From contig CAVPDE010000018.1 in assembly GCA_963702565.1 (NCBI GenBank), positions 62,001 through 126,000 on the forward strand: DNA of 64,000 bases, given 5' to 3'. The position numbers and the translations under genes are program-made. Positions 1-8,296 of the stretch are shown here, in pieces. Within the stretch, counting starts at the first letter, position 1. Each line of letters starts with the position of its first letter. The DNA comes from CAVPDE01 sp963702565. Its GTDB lineage: Bacteria; Desulfobacterota; DSM-4660; Desulfatiglandales; HGW-15. Under the pieces are notes generated by a model. The model was not told where the DNA came from and did no database searches. It worked only from the letters and a program-made list of their open reading frames with translations.

Positions 1-425
1 TCTCAGGCAAACCGCATCCTGAGGCGACAAAGGCGGCGTCGGTCTTTGGGGGAGGCATCGGCGGATCCACAGAGGAGCTCTGCGGAGCCTTCACAGGCGG
101 AGTGATCGCTCTGGGCTATCTCCTGGGAAGAGAGGCTCCCGGGGATAACATGAGAGATGCCGGTGCGCTGGTGAAAGAATTCAAGAGCCGGTTTCAAACT
201 CAGTTCGGGACTCTCAAGTGCCGTGATCTAATGTTCAGCTTTGACGAGCAGGAGGGCCATCTCGGGTGCGTGAAGCTCACGGCCGAGACCTCCGTCATCC
301 TGGCGAATCTGCTCAACCAATTCGGGTCGAAGAAAGGGATCCCAATTGACGACTATGGCGCTCAGCCGAGAGATAAGGTGCAACTGGGCCAGTGCCCTTT
401 CAAACCTGGAGCATGTCAGTGTTGA
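1..425 (+). CDS. C_GCAxxG_C_C family protein, 5' truncated by the window edge
   Basis: The reading frame is open from base 3 and ends at the TGA before base 426; the start lies upstream of the window. The remaining ~140 residues contain the family core LCGAFTGGVIALGYLLG near the beginning and a cysteine-rich tail (CPFKPGACQC). These match the C_GCAxxG_C_C family of small, probably redox-active or metal-binding proteins common in anaerobes, whose function is not established. A GTG at 102 inside the core motif is not a plausible start because the conserved glycine-rich segment begins before it. A queuosine-transporter gene follows about 60 bases later on the same strand; a shared transcript is possible but not shown. 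Confidence 0.8.
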   Translation, partial: SGKPHPEATKAASVFGGGIGGSTEELCGAFTGGVIALGYLLGREAPGDNMRDAGALVKEFKSRFQTQFGTLKCRDLMFSFDEQEGHLGCVKLTAETSVILANLLNQFGSKKGIPIDDYGAQPRDKVQLGQCPFKPGACQC

Positions 426-483
426 GAATTATGAGGATACAAACGGCAATCTGTGATAAATGTCCCCTTCAGGAGCGGGAGAA

Positions 484-1164
484 ATGGAGGGGACAAGATA
501 TTCGCACTGGTTCTTGATCGTTGTGGCGGTCTTTGTCACCTGCCTGATCACAGCCAACATCATTGCCGTCAAGCTGGTTGACCTCTTTGGGCTCATTCTA
601 CCGGCTGCGATTTTCATTTTTCCGTTGAGTTACATTACCGGAGATGTGCTCACGGAGGTCTATGGCTATCGGCAAGCGCGAAAGGTCATCTGGTTAGGTT
701 TTTTGTGCAATGTCCTCGTGGTGGTTGCAATCTGGATCGCGCAGGTTCTGCCTGCCGCGTCTTTCTGGGACGGACAGAAAGCCTATGAACGGATTCTCGG
801 ATACACGCCTCGGATCCTGGCCGCTTCCTTCCTCGCCTACCTCGTGGGTGAGTTTGCCAACTCCTTTGTCCTGGCAAAAATGAAAATCGCCACCCACGGG
901 CGGTGGCTTTGGATGCGCACCATCGGCTCAACGCTCGTGGGGCAGTGGCTGGACTCCGTGGTTTTCATTGCCCTTGCTTTTGCGGGGACCATCCCGGTCC
1001 ATGCGCTCACCCTGGCCATTGTCACCCAGTGGCTCGCAAAATCGGCCTACGAGGCGGTCGCCACCCCGTTCACTTACCTGGTCGTGAATTTCCTCAAAAG
1101 GAAAGAGGGGATGGACACCTATGACCATGACACAAGGTTCAACCCTCTCCTGATTTCGGAATAG
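484..1164 (+). CDS. yhhQ: queuosine precursor transporter (YhhQ/VUT family)
   Basis: A 226-residue membrane protein with about six hydrophobic helices. The family signatures FPLSYITGDVLTEVYGY near residue 45 and GQWLDSVVFIALAF near residue 155 are both present. The family imports preQ0/preQ1 or related 7-deazaguanines for queuosine synthesis. I start at the ATG at 484 because AGGAG lies 8 bases upstream; an ATG at 460 would add eight residues but has no clear ribosome-binding site. No preQ1 riboswitch was recognised upstream. FolE2, which supplies the first pterin intermediate of deazapurine synthesis, lies 22 kb away at 22704. Confidence 0.85.
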   Translation: MEGTRYSHWFLIVVAVFVTCLITANIIAVKLVDLFGLILPAAIFIFPLSYITGDVLTEVYGYRQARKVIWLGFLCNVLVVVAIWIAQVLPAASFWDGQKAYERILGYTPRILAASFLAYLVGEFANSFVLAKMKIATHGRWLWMRTIGSTLVGQWLDSVVFIALAFAGTIPVHALTLAIVTQWLAKSAYEAVATPFTYLVVNFLKRKEGMDTYDHDTRFNPLLISE

Positions 1165-1213
1165 AGGCTTTTCTTCAAGAAATCCAAGCTCCACGCAAGG
1201 AGGCGGTTCGGAT

Positions 1214-2347
1214 ATGGACATGCTGACGGAAGAGCAGCGGATCCTGCTCGATAATGTCCGCAAGGTGGTGAAGCAGAAGATCGCTCCTGCAGCTGCGGAA
1301 CTGGACCGACGTGGCGAATTCAGCTGGAAGACCTCATCCCTGTTCTGGGATCTGGGGCTTTTTCAGATCATGATGCCGGAGGAATACGGGGGCTGGCCGT
1401 TCCATCCCTGCCATACCCTCTGCCTCTGCATCGAGGAAATCGCCAAAGGCTGTGCCTCGTCCGCGCTCATGCTCATCATCCAGGCCGTGGGAAGCTTTCC
1501 TTTGCTCCATGCAGGGAACGAGTTCCAGAAAAGGAAGTACTTTCCCCTGCTCTCCAAGCAGAGGCAGTTGATCGCCTATCTGGTCACAGAGCCGGGCGCA
1601 GGCTCGGATGTGGCGGCGATCACGGCCAAGGCCCAGAAACGGGGGCAACATTATATTCTGACGGGGCAAAAGGTTTTCGCCACCAACGGCGGGGTTGCAG
1701 GACTCTACTCCGTGCTGGCGAGAACAGGGGAAAGCGCTCTCTCCTTCTTCATTGTGGATAGGCCGTGGAAGGGAGTCACCATCGGTAAGCATGAGGACAA
1801 GTGCGGTTTTCGGGGAAGCGACACTTCCGAAGTTCTTCTGGAAGACGTGGAAGTTCCTGAAGAGAATCTGGTCGGAAAAGAGGGCGACGGTTTCTTGATC
1901 GCCATGGCGGATTTCGATATGTCTCGACCGGCTGTGGCCGCCCTTTCCCTGGGTATTGCCGAAGGGGCCCTGGACTTTGCAACGGAATATGCCGGGCACC
2001 GGCACACCTTTGGAAAGCGCCTGATCGGGCATCAGCCCATCCAGTTCATGCTTGCGGACGCGTCGACTCTCATTGAGGCAGGGAGAGGGCTTATGGAAAA
2101 AGCGGCCCTGAACTTCGATGCAAAACAGAGGAACACCACCTTGGCCTCCATGGCCAAGTGCTTCTGCAGCGATGCAGCCATGAAGATCACCACGGACATG
2201 GTGCAGGTGCTGGGCGGGTACGGGTACATCAAGGACTTTCCTGTGGAGAGAATGTTCAGGGATGCCAAGCTGACGCAGATCTTCGAGGGGGCCAACCAAA
2301 TCCAGCGCATGATCATCGGCAGGGAGATTCTGAAACGAGGCGTGTAA
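1214..2347 (+). CDS. acyl-CoA dehydrogenase
   Basis: A 377-residue FAD flavoprotein, normal length for the family, that oxidises an acyl-CoA to the trans-2-enoyl-CoA and passes electrons to an electron-transfer flavoprotein. Visible signatures are VTEPGAGSDVAAI (around 117-130, flavin and substrate contacts), the C-terminal GGYGYIKDFPVERMFRDAK stretch, and IFEGANQIQ with the probable catalytic Glu near residue 358. An AAGGAGG ribosome-binding site lies ahead of the ATG. A second acyl-CoA dehydrogenase starts 19 bases after the stop, so the two form an operon. Substrate chain length cannot be read from the sequence; branched or short-chain acyl-CoA is as likely as a straight fatty acid. Confidence 0.93.
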   Translation: MDMLTEEQRILLDNVRKVVKQKIAPAAAELDRRGEFSWKTSSLFWDLGLFQIMMPEEYGGWPFHPCHTLCLCIEEIAKGCASSALMLIIQAVGSFPLLHAGNEFQKRKYFPLLSKQRQLIAYLVTEPGAGSDVAAITAKAQKRGQHYILTGQKVFATNGGVAGLYSVLARTGESALSFFIVDRPWKGVTIGKHEDKCGFRGSDTSEVLLEDVEVPEENLVGKEGDGFLIAMADFDMSRPAVAALSLGIAEGALDFATEYAGHRHTFGKRLIGHQPIQFMLADASTLIEAGRGLMEKAALNFDAKQRNTTLASMAKCFCSDAAMKITTDMVQVLGGYGYIKDFPVERMFRDAKLTQIFEGANQIQRMIIGREILKRGV

Positions 2348-2366
2348 ATAGAGGAGGTTTCGTTTC

Positions 2367-3572
2367 ATGGATTTTTCTTTGACCAAGCAGCAGAGGGACA
2401 TCAAGAAGGCAGCGGCGGAATTCGCGGCCAAGGAATTTCTTCCTGAGGTAGCGCAGGAGCATGAGCTGAACCACCGTTACCCCCGAGAGCTGTTCAAGAA
2501 AGCCGGGCAACTGGGTTTCATCGGTCTCGATTATCCGGAAAGAATCGGTGGCGGCGGGATGGGCGTCACGGAGAATGTGCTGGTCATCGAGGAGTTCTGC
2601 AAGGCGGATTCCGGGATCGGCATGGCCCTCCATTTGGGTTACGTCCCGTCCAAGGTCATCAAGGTCGTTGGAAGTCCTCAGCAGCAGGAGAAATTTCTGG
2701 GGCCCCTGGTCAGAGGCGACTGGATTTCAGCCATTGCCATGACGGAGCCGGACCATGGCAGCGATCTCACTCGGATGGAGACCACTCTGGTTGAGGAAAA
2801 AGACGGGTTTGTGATCAACGGCACCAAGGTCTTCACCACCAACGGTTCATATGCGGACTTTCTTGTGGTTCTTGTCCAGGAAGATGCCCATGCGGCACCG
2901 GGGAAGGGGATGAGCACGGTCATTGTCGAAAAAGATCCCCAGTCCTGGCTCCGGGGCAGCCTTGAGATCAGCGAGATCCCCAACAAGATGGGGCTCAGGA
3001 TGACCTCCAGCGCAGAGCTGGTCTTCCACGACCTCAAGATCCGGAAAGAGAACATGCTCGGGGAAAGGGGCCGCGGTCTCCTGAACGTGCTGGATTTTCT
3101 GGACGAGAGCCGGATTGAAATAGGCGCCCAGGCCCTCGGCAATGCGGAAGGCGCCTTCTTGAAAGCCCTGAAACATGCGAGGGAAAGGACTCAATTCCAG
3201 AAACCGATCATCGACTTTCAGGCCGTAGGCCACAAGCTTGCCAGAATGTGGAGCCAGATTCAGTCCCTCAAGTGGCTCACCTATTACGGAGCCTGGTTAT
3301 GCGATCACAAGAACGAGAGCACAGCCGGCTCCATCCCTCTTTTCACTTCCATGGTGAAGCACCACGTGCCTGAGACGGCCAAGCAGGTCATCGATGAAGC
3401 CATCAGCGTCTTCGGCGGCTACGGGTATTTTCTCGAACAGGACGTGGAGAGGAGATACCGCGACAATCGCATCGTGGAGATCTACGAGGGGACGGTGGAG
3501 GTCCAACTCAACAACATGGTGCGTCTTCTCAAAAAGCTCAATCTTGACTTTCTCACCTCAACCCTTCTCTAA
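2367..3572 (+). CDS. acyl-CoA dehydrogenase, second of a tandem pair
   Basis: A 401-residue acyl-CoA dehydrogenase with MTEPDHGSDL, FTTNGSYADF, GGYGYFLEQDVERRYRD and IYEGTVEVQ (probable catalytic Glu near 374). It is clearly divergent from its upstream neighbour (the N-terminal helical domain and EPDHGSD versus EPGAGSD differ), so the pair may act on different substrates or as a heteromer rather than being a recent duplication. The ATG is preceded by GAGGAG. No electron-transfer flavoprotein genes are in the window. The gene ends 14 bases before the end of a convergent minus-strand gene. Confidence 0.93.
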   Translation: MDFSLTKQQRDIKKAAAEFAAKEFLPEVAQEHELNHRYPRELFKKAGQLGFIGLDYPERIGGGGMGVTENVLVIEEFCKADSGIGMALHLGYVPSKVIKVVGSPQQQEKFLGPLVRGDWISAIAMTEPDHGSDLTRMETTLVEEKDGFVINGTKVFTTNGSYADFLVVLVQEDAHAAPGKGMSTVIVEKDPQSWLRGSLEISEIPNKMGLRMTSSAELVFHDLKIRKENMLGERGRGLLNVLDFLDESRIEIGAQALGNAEGAFLKALKHARERTQFQKPIIDFQAVGHKLARMWSQIQSLKWLTYYGAWLCDHKNESTAGSIPLFTSMVKHHVPETAKQVIDEAISVFGGYGYFLEQDVERRYRDNRIVEIYEGTVEVQLNNMVRLLKKLNLDFLTSTLL

Positions 3573-3586
3573 AGGAGCAGAAGGGG

Positions 3587-4144
3587 TCATGGGGTGCGGG
3601 CCGGTACGCTGATCCTCTCAGCGACCAGACGACCCATATGAAGAAGCCAATCCAGGGTCTCTTTTTGGGTGTCGTATCCGGATAACGTGACCTGGAAAGA
3701 TCCTTTTCGGAAGTTCAGGTAATAGTCTACCATGGCCGCTTCTTCTCCCACAGAGACCTTTTTTCCTTTGTCTCCTGCTTTCTTGTGATGGATGCTCCTT
3801 GCGCTTTCAGGAGAAAGCATTTCATAGATCTCCAGGTTGATCAGCTTCCCCGCGTTGTTCCTGTAAGTCGCAAGGATCGCTCTTCTGAATCCTTCTTTCA
3901 CGTATTGCTCTGCCCCGCCGTTGATCAGCTCGAACAACCCCATCCCTTCAGCCGTCTCGGGTTCTCCGTCAAGCTTCCATCCCTTGAGGTCTGATTCCAA
4001 AGGCAACAAGCGCACCATGGGTTCCGGGGATTTTGGGTCTTCCGCTTGAGAGCAGACGGCTGAAAGAGAGACGATGAAAAAAGAGATCAGAATAAACGTC
4101 GCGCTCAAGGCCGCTCTCTTGTTATTAGGCTGTCCGGACGGCAT
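3587..4144 (-). CDS. exported hypothetical protein downstream of a DUF362 gene
   Basis: A 185-residue protein with a basic N-terminus, a hydrophobic segment near residues 12-30 and a possible signal-peptidase site after SQA, so it is probably periplasmic. The mature part contains LESDLKGWKLDGEPE and a later VSVGEEAAMVDYYLNF segment, reminiscent of DUF6599-like proteins, though I cannot confirm the family. It starts four bases after the stop of the DUF362 gene and must be co-transcribed with it, which suggests a common job at the cell envelope. The predicted start has only a weak ribosome-binding site and may rely on translational coupling. Confidence 0.7.
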   Translation of the reverse strand: MPSGQPNNKRAALSATFILISFFIVSLSAVCSQAEDPKSPEPMVRLLPLESDLKGWKLDGEPETAEGMGLFELINGGAEQYVKEGFRRAILATYRNNAGKLINLEIYEMLSPESARSIHHKKAGDKGKKVSVGEEAAMVDYYLNFRKGSFQVTLSGYDTQKETLDWLLHMGRLVAERISVPARTP

Positions 4145-4148
4145 AGGC

Positions 4149-5093
4149 TCAAACCGAAAGGGATTTGATTCTCAACCGACTGAGGTTCATGTTGCCCAGG
4201 CCATGGCGGGAGGCCTTTGGGATCATCAGAACATTTTCGGGTTGAAGGCCCAGGAACCGGCAGCAGAAGGCATCAAGGCTGACGGGATTGGTCGAGGCCA
4301 CAACGCTTTCGGCGCTGCCCAGCTTGCCCGGGCCGAAGGGGCCGTTTTCAATAAGGAAGGTCGAGGCATCGGAAATGCAGAGATTCGGCTTCTTGACGAG
4401 ATTCAGGTCGGCAATGCATTGGTTCGTATGGTCCAGATCGCCGTACCATCCCAGCCTCAAGGTGCCCCAGTGAAAGAAACTGTTGGTGGTAAAGGGGCAC
4501 AGTCCCATCATGTTCTTGAGGGCCCCTGAGTAATGGACGCCCTCATGATGCTTGGTGATCGAAATGTTGATAAACACGTCACATTCGAGAAGGTCCTTGG
4601 TGACACTGGCATCCTTCAATGCAACCCCGCCCGGGATGTCCACCTTCACACGGTCGCCGCTCTCGTATTTCAGGCTCTTGATCACGTTTTCAAGTTCGCC
4701 GCTCCTTGCAGACCTTTCCCAATAACCCCGGTAAGGGTCCTTCAGGTAACGGATCTCCTTGGCGCCCCCGGCAAGGCATTTCTCAAGCACCGCCAGCACC
4801 ACATCCGGGTTGACCGAAGCTCCTACGTTTTTGAAAGGAGAGTTCACCAGGATCCCCACCCTGTCCCCCCTACGCACGAAAGCCTCAATTCCGCCAAGCT
4901 CCTGAATCGCCTTCTGCGTGCCGACAAAGAGATCTTTGCTCTTTACGGCAACGAGATCGGGCGTCATCTCAGGGGAGGGAGATCCCTGCGGGTTGGTCTG
5001 AGCCGGAACGGACAAAGGGCCGGAGCTCAAAAGAGCCCCGCCTGCGATACAAGCGGATTTCTTCAAGAAGGAACGGCGGGTGATCGCATCCAT
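4149..5093 (-). CDS. DUF362 domain protein with a Tat signal
   Basis: A 314-residue protein with an N-terminal twin-arginine signal (RRSFLKK at residues 6-12, then a hydrophobic stretch ending near residue 30), so it is probably exported folded, with a cofactor. The body is DUF362-like: GDRVGILVNSPF, FINISITKHHEGVHYSGALKNMMG and DAFCCRFLGL. Many DUF362 proteins carry ferredoxin-type clusters, but no CxxCxxC array is present here, so any cofactor is unknown. GAGGAAG precedes the ATG. It leads a two-gene minus-strand unit with the small exported protein at 3587-4144. Confidence 0.85.
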   Translation of the reverse strand: MDAITRRSFLKKSACIAGGALLSSGPLSVPAQTNPQGSPSPEMTPDLVAVKSKDLFVGTQKAIQELGGIEAFVRRGDRVGILVNSPFKNVGASVNPDVVLAVLEKCLAGGAKEIRYLKDPYRGYWERSARSGELENVIKSLKYESGDRVKVDIPGGVALKDASVTKDLLECDVFINISITKHHEGVHYSGALKNMMGLCPFTTNSFFHWGTLRLGWYGDLDHTNQCIADLNLVKKPNLCISDASTFLIENGPFGPGKLGSAESVVASTNPVSLDAFCCRFLGLQPENVLMIPKASRHGLGNMNLSRLRIKSLSV

Positions 5094-5240
5094 AACTTCC
5101 TCGCTATTTTTTTTACGAAATATAAGTCGCCCCCTTCCTCCCGTCCACAGAATTCTGCAATCAGGGGCATGACTGTCAACAAGGCCAAAACACGTTTTTT
5201 TTCGAGACGCTGCAGGAGCAGTGAAAATCCGGGTGGGTTC

Positions 5241-5753
5241 TCAGCGTTTCTGGAATCTTTGAAGGACGTCTTCCTGTTCCTGGGGGGAGAGGCTGTTCCA
5301 GTTCTTGAGGCTGTCGCGGACTCTGTTCCGATCCTCAGGCGGCAGGGATTGCCATTGCTGGTAGCGCTTTTGATAGCGCTCCTGATCCTGGGGAGGGAGC
5401 TCCCTGTACCTGTCCATTCTTCGGCGCATCTCGTTCTGCTGATCAGGGGGCAGGGACTGCCACTTCTGGGACTTGTCCCTCAAGCGGTTTTTGTCCTCCG
5501 GGGTCAATCCCTGATAGGTTTTCCAGTTTCTTTTCATGTCCTCGTCCATCTGGGGAGAACCCTGCTGCCTGCGGCTCACCTCAACTCCATGAGGGGAGGC
5601 TTGATTGCTGTAACCTTGTATCGGATAAGGCCAATAGGAAACAGGCGGTTTGCCCCAGGAAAGGTCCGCAAAAATCAACACCACGGCTGCAATAAGCACG
5701 ATGATCGAAGTTCGTTGGTTTGAAGATGTTGTAAAAGACTCCTTCTTCATCAT
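5241..5753 (-). CDS. DUF3106 protein with five 18-residue repeats
   Basis: A 170-residue protein from the ATG at 5753 (AGGAGAGG upstream). It has one N-terminal hydrophobic segment (IIVLIAAVVLIFADLSWG), a short linker, and then five tandem 18-residue units of the form xSLPPxxxxxxxxRxxxW (LTPEDKNRL, LPPDQQNEM, LPPQDQERY, LPPEDRNRV, LSPQEQEDV). These are strongly charged and predicted helical. DUF3106 proteins are typically encoded beside ECF sigma/anti-sigma pairs, as here. An earlier in-frame start at 5771 would add six residues. It is probably a periplasmic sensor or structural target of the sigma system; its function is not known. Confidence 0.85.
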   Translation of the reverse strand: MMKKESFTTSSNQRTSIIVLIAAVVLIFADLSWGKPPVSYWPYPIQGYSNQASPHGVEVSRRQQGSPQMDEDMKRNWKTYQGLTPEDKNRLRDKSQKWQSLPPDQQNEMRRRMDRYRELPPQDQERYQKRYQQWQSLPPEDRNRVRDSLKNWNSLSPQEQEDVLQRFQKR

Positions 5754-5780
5754 GCCTCTCCTGAAGGTCAATGAAGCTTT

Positions 5781-6296
5781 TCAGATCGATTCGTTGCCAT
5801 CCAGCACGGTTACCAACTCCTGAAGGGCGTCCATTTCCTCCAGGAATTCAATGTTCTTTATGATTTCGAGGTCCTTCAGAACCACCTGGTTTTCGACGCT
5901 TGGACCCGGGGCTTCTTGATCGGTGTCAGGACGCTCGATCAGGTTCATCCCAAACCATCCGAAGGTGATCAGGACGACACAAGCTGTGGCCAGGGCGGGA
6001 ACAAGGCGATTCGGCCGCACAAGCCACTCCTTCCACCCTGACGCTTTTTCCCGCTCCTTTTTCAGTTCACGTTTCACGGACCAAAGGATGGAGCTTGCCT
6101 TTTTTTCTGAAAGCTCCGGAACAGGCATCGACTCTTTGATCCGTCCGAGCAGGAGGAGCAAAGCCTCATATTCGGTGCGGCAGCCGGGGCAGGCAGTGCT
6201 GTGCCGTTCCCAATCCTGCCTCTGCTCCGAATCGAGCTCTCCGTAAGCGGCGAAAAGAATCGTCTCATGGCGATCAGGGCAAGGTTTCATGTTCAT
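5781..6296 (-). CDS. anti-sigma factor, zinc-finger HC2 type
   Basis: A 171-residue membrane-anchored anti-sigma factor. Residues 1-60 hold the zf-HC2 signature His-x3-Cys-x2-Cys (HSTACPGC) that binds zinc and the sigma factor; a transmembrane helix (ALATACVVLITFGWFGM) lies near residue 100, leaving about 50 acidic residues outside, including LKDLEIIKNIEFLEEMDALQEL. Its ATG overlaps the stop of the sigma gene (ATGA), so translation is coupled and stoichiometry is fixed. The DUF3106 protein is encoded immediately downstream. Family knowledge says such proteins hold the sigma factor inactive until an envelope signal is sensed. Confidence 0.88.
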   Translation of the reverse strand: MNMKPCPDRHETILFAAYGELDSEQRQDWERHSTACPGCRTEYEALLLLLGRIKESMPVPELSEKKASSILWSVKRELKKEREKASGWKEWLVRPNRLVPALATACVVLITFGWFGMNLIERPDTDQEAPGPSVENQVVLKDLEIIKNIEFLEEMDALQELVTVLDGNESI

Positions 6297-6931
6297 CCCT
6301 CCTCCCTATCCTTGAATTTTTCCCGAAGAAATTGAGTAGCTCTGAAGAGGTGGCTTTTGACCGTGCCTTCAGCTGTGCCCATCACGCGGGCAACCTCTTG
6401 AATGCTCATGCCGTGCAAGGCTTTGAGCTGAAAAGCCAGGCGCTGCTTTTCGGGCAAAGACCGCAGGGACTCCTGAATATCCCGCGACAGTTCTTTCCCG
6501 CTTATGGTCTTCAAAGAGCGCTCATCAGCTTCCGGGTCCGGCCTTTCTTCAGGAGAAAGTCCTTTTTCTGTGGAATCCCGTTGCCACGGCAGAAAGATTT
6601 TTTGCCATCTGTTCCGGTGCCTCCTCCCATCGAGACAGACGTTCACAAGAATCCGGTAAAACCAGGTGTAAAAGGAGGAGTCCCCGCGAAAGTTCTCCAG
6701 GTTTTGAAAAGCCCGCAGAAAAGCCTCCTGGGTGAAATCTTCTGCATCCTGCACGTTCCCGTCGGTGAAGTGGTAGGCGATCGCATAGGCCTTCTGCTGA
6801 TACCGACGAACCAGATCCTCTGTGGCCCTCTGGTCACTTTTCCGAGCTCGGGCGACAAGCTCTTCATCTTTCAGGGGTGAAAGCGATTCTTCGCCCTTAA
6901 AATCAATGCTTGGACCACTTCGAGGGTTCAC
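6293..6931 (-). CDS. ECF (sigma-70 family) RNA polymerase sigma factor
   Basis: A 212-residue extracytoplasmic-function sigma factor. Region 2 is seen at DLVRRYQQKAYAIAYHFTDGNVQDAEDFTQEAFLRAF (residues ~40-75, with the DAEDFTQE core) and region 4 at LPEKQRLAFQLKALHGMSIQEVARVMGTAEGTVKSHLFRA (near 165-200). It is RpoE-like in size and is followed without a gap by its anti-sigma factor. The start used is a GTG with a poor ribosome-binding site; the true start may be somewhat inside. It presumably controls its own operon, but I did not find a convincing ECF promoter upstream. Confidence 0.88.
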   Translation of the reverse strand: MNPRSGPSIDFKGEESLSPLKDEELVARARKSDQRATEDLVRRYQQKAYAIAYHFTDGNVQDAEDFTQEAFLRAFQNLENFRGDSSFYTWFYRILVNVCLDGRRHRNRWQKIFLPWQRDSTEKGLSPEERPDPEADERSLKTISGKELSRDIQESLRSLPEKQRLAFQLKALHGMSIQEVARVMGTAEGTVKSHLFRATQFLREKFKDREEG

Positions 6932-7219
6932 GCTTCAGACTCATCACATGAGATTCGCTTGTCGCCAGCTCAAGCGCAGGAAATCATTCTACCCTATAAA
7001 TCCCTGATCAGCAAATTTGAAGCACCAAGCGCCACCTCCGCATCCGTGTCGTGCAGCCCTCGAAACATCGTGAATTCTTTTACCCCTTTCTAAACCCTTT
7101 TGACGCATTTGCCCGGAGAAAGGTTTACTTCAAAGTTTCCGCGGGGTTCGAAGGCTCTTTGAGCCCGGGCCGGGAGGGTAGGGATTGATCAGTGAACGGG
7201 CCGCGGCTCTAGATCTGCA
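6932..7219. other. intergenic region upstream of the sigma-factor operon
   Basis: No gene is apparent. On the minus strand the stretch must hold the promoter of the ECF sigma operon. A GGAAACTTT word around 7135-7143 (minus strand) resembles an ECF -35 element (GGAACTT), but no matching -10 stands out, so no promoter is called. The glycosyltransferase-like gene at 7220-8296 ends at its right edge. Confidence 0.4.
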
Positions 7220-8296
7220 TTAGGGATTCAGGTTTGCGATAAAGCGAGCGATCGGGTCAGCACCGTTCAGGCCTTGATGCTCAACGCGTCCCAGAGCGAA
7301 AAGCTCAGGCAGCCGTAAAGCGAAGTCACCGCTGGTGAATTCTTTCGCAGATAGAGCAACCCCTCTCATGTTTTTTTCGATAAAGGAAATCAGGACAGGG
7401 GATTCTCTGAAATCATCGCGGGCAATGTAACCGAAGGGGATTCCGGCCCAGTAGACTTCTGAAAGGGTGCTGTAGCCCACCTTGCCGATGAGGGCGTCCG
7501 AAGCATTGACCAGGTCCGGATGAAAATAATCGGAATGGTGAGGAAGCAGGAAAAGGTTTCTCCTCCTGCTCGCCTCGTTCCCGGCGCCCGGAATGAGGAA
7601 GACAAAGTCTTCAAGCTCCTGCAATGGATCCAGAAAGGGATAGGTCTCAGGGATGCCTCCCATGGTGATCATGGCGACAAGCGCATGAGGCGGAATCCCA
7701 AGCCTTCTCCGAGTCTCCTCCCGCGTGCTTCTTGCCCTTCGGCTCACCGGAGAGGTGGTGAGTTGCACGTTACGGGGACGGCAGACCGGTTGAGTCTGAA
7801 TGTGAAAATCCGCTCTGCGAAAAAACTCTCCAAGATAGGAGAGGTGGGCACGCAGTCCGGCGCACTCGGCAACGTACTCTTCGTAGATCCAGTCCCATGT
7901 GAAATTCTCAATGAGGAGCGAAGGGATCCCGGCGCGCCTCGCCACAAGAATTCCCATGGGCGAAATGTCGCAGAGGAGGAGCCGGCATTGGCGCTCTGAA
8001 ACCACTCTGGCCAGTTCAGAGATCTTTTGCTCCGGGAAGGGCAGAAAGGAGTCAAGCCTGGTCACGGTTGCTGAAAGATCGGCTTTCAGCGAGGTTTTCT
8101 GGACAAGGCCGATATCGGTGAGAAGAGGGTGATAGGTGAAGGTCCCTGAAAGAGAATGGCGGAAAAACCATTCAGGGACTTCAGTGAAGATCTCGAATTC
8201 CGTGTCAGGGTCCAGGTCATGAAAGGCTTCCATCACGGCGGCAGCCCTGGCGGCATGGCCGTAGCCGTGAGGGGAGATGAAGAAGGCGATGCTCAA
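7220..8296 (-). CDS. GT-B fold glycosyltransferase-like protein
   Basis: A 358-residue protein beginning MSIAFFISPHGYGHAARA, the HGxGHxxR nucleotide-sugar/acceptor loop seen at the N-terminus of MurG-like and UDP-glycosyltransferase-like GT-B proteins. The C-terminal half contains MITMGGIPETYPF, a run of strand-loop elements, and ALIGKVGYSTLSEVYWAGIPFGYI, corresponding to the donor-binding region where related enzymes read GxGxxTxxExxxxGxP. No signal peptide or membrane segment is seen. It overlaps the end of manA by four bases (ATGA), so it is likely to act with mannose- or GDP-mannose-derived sugars. The actual donor and acceptor are unknown; it resembles the N-terminal domain of some sugar kinases as well. 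Confidence 0.7.
   Translation of the reverse strand: MSIAFFISPHGYGHAARAAAVMEAFHDLDPDTEFEIFTEVPEWFFRHSLSGTFTYHPLLTDIGLVQKTSLKADLSATVTRLDSFLPFPEQKISELARVVSERQCRLLLCDISPMGILVARRAGIPSLLIENFTWDWIYEEYVAECAGLRAHLSYLGEFFRRADFHIQTQPVCRPRNVQLTTSPVSRRARSTREETRRRLGIPPHALVAMITMGGIPETYPFLDPLQELEDFVFLIPGAGNEASRRRNLFLLPHHSDYFHPDLVNASDALIGKVGYSTLSEVYWAGIPFGYIARDDFRESPVLISFIEKNMRGVALSAKEFTSGDFALRLPELFALGRVEHQGLNGADPIARFIANLNP

Noticed and set aside
426..483. preQ1 riboswitch upstream of the queuosine transporter
   Set aside because: The short gap lacks the preQ1-I hairpin and A-rich tail, and the gene is close to the previous stop.
5151..5179. Minus-strand TTGACA (5179-5174) as promoter of the DUF362 unit
   Set aside because: With a 17-base spacer the -10 reads AGAATT, and no better box is present; too weak to call.
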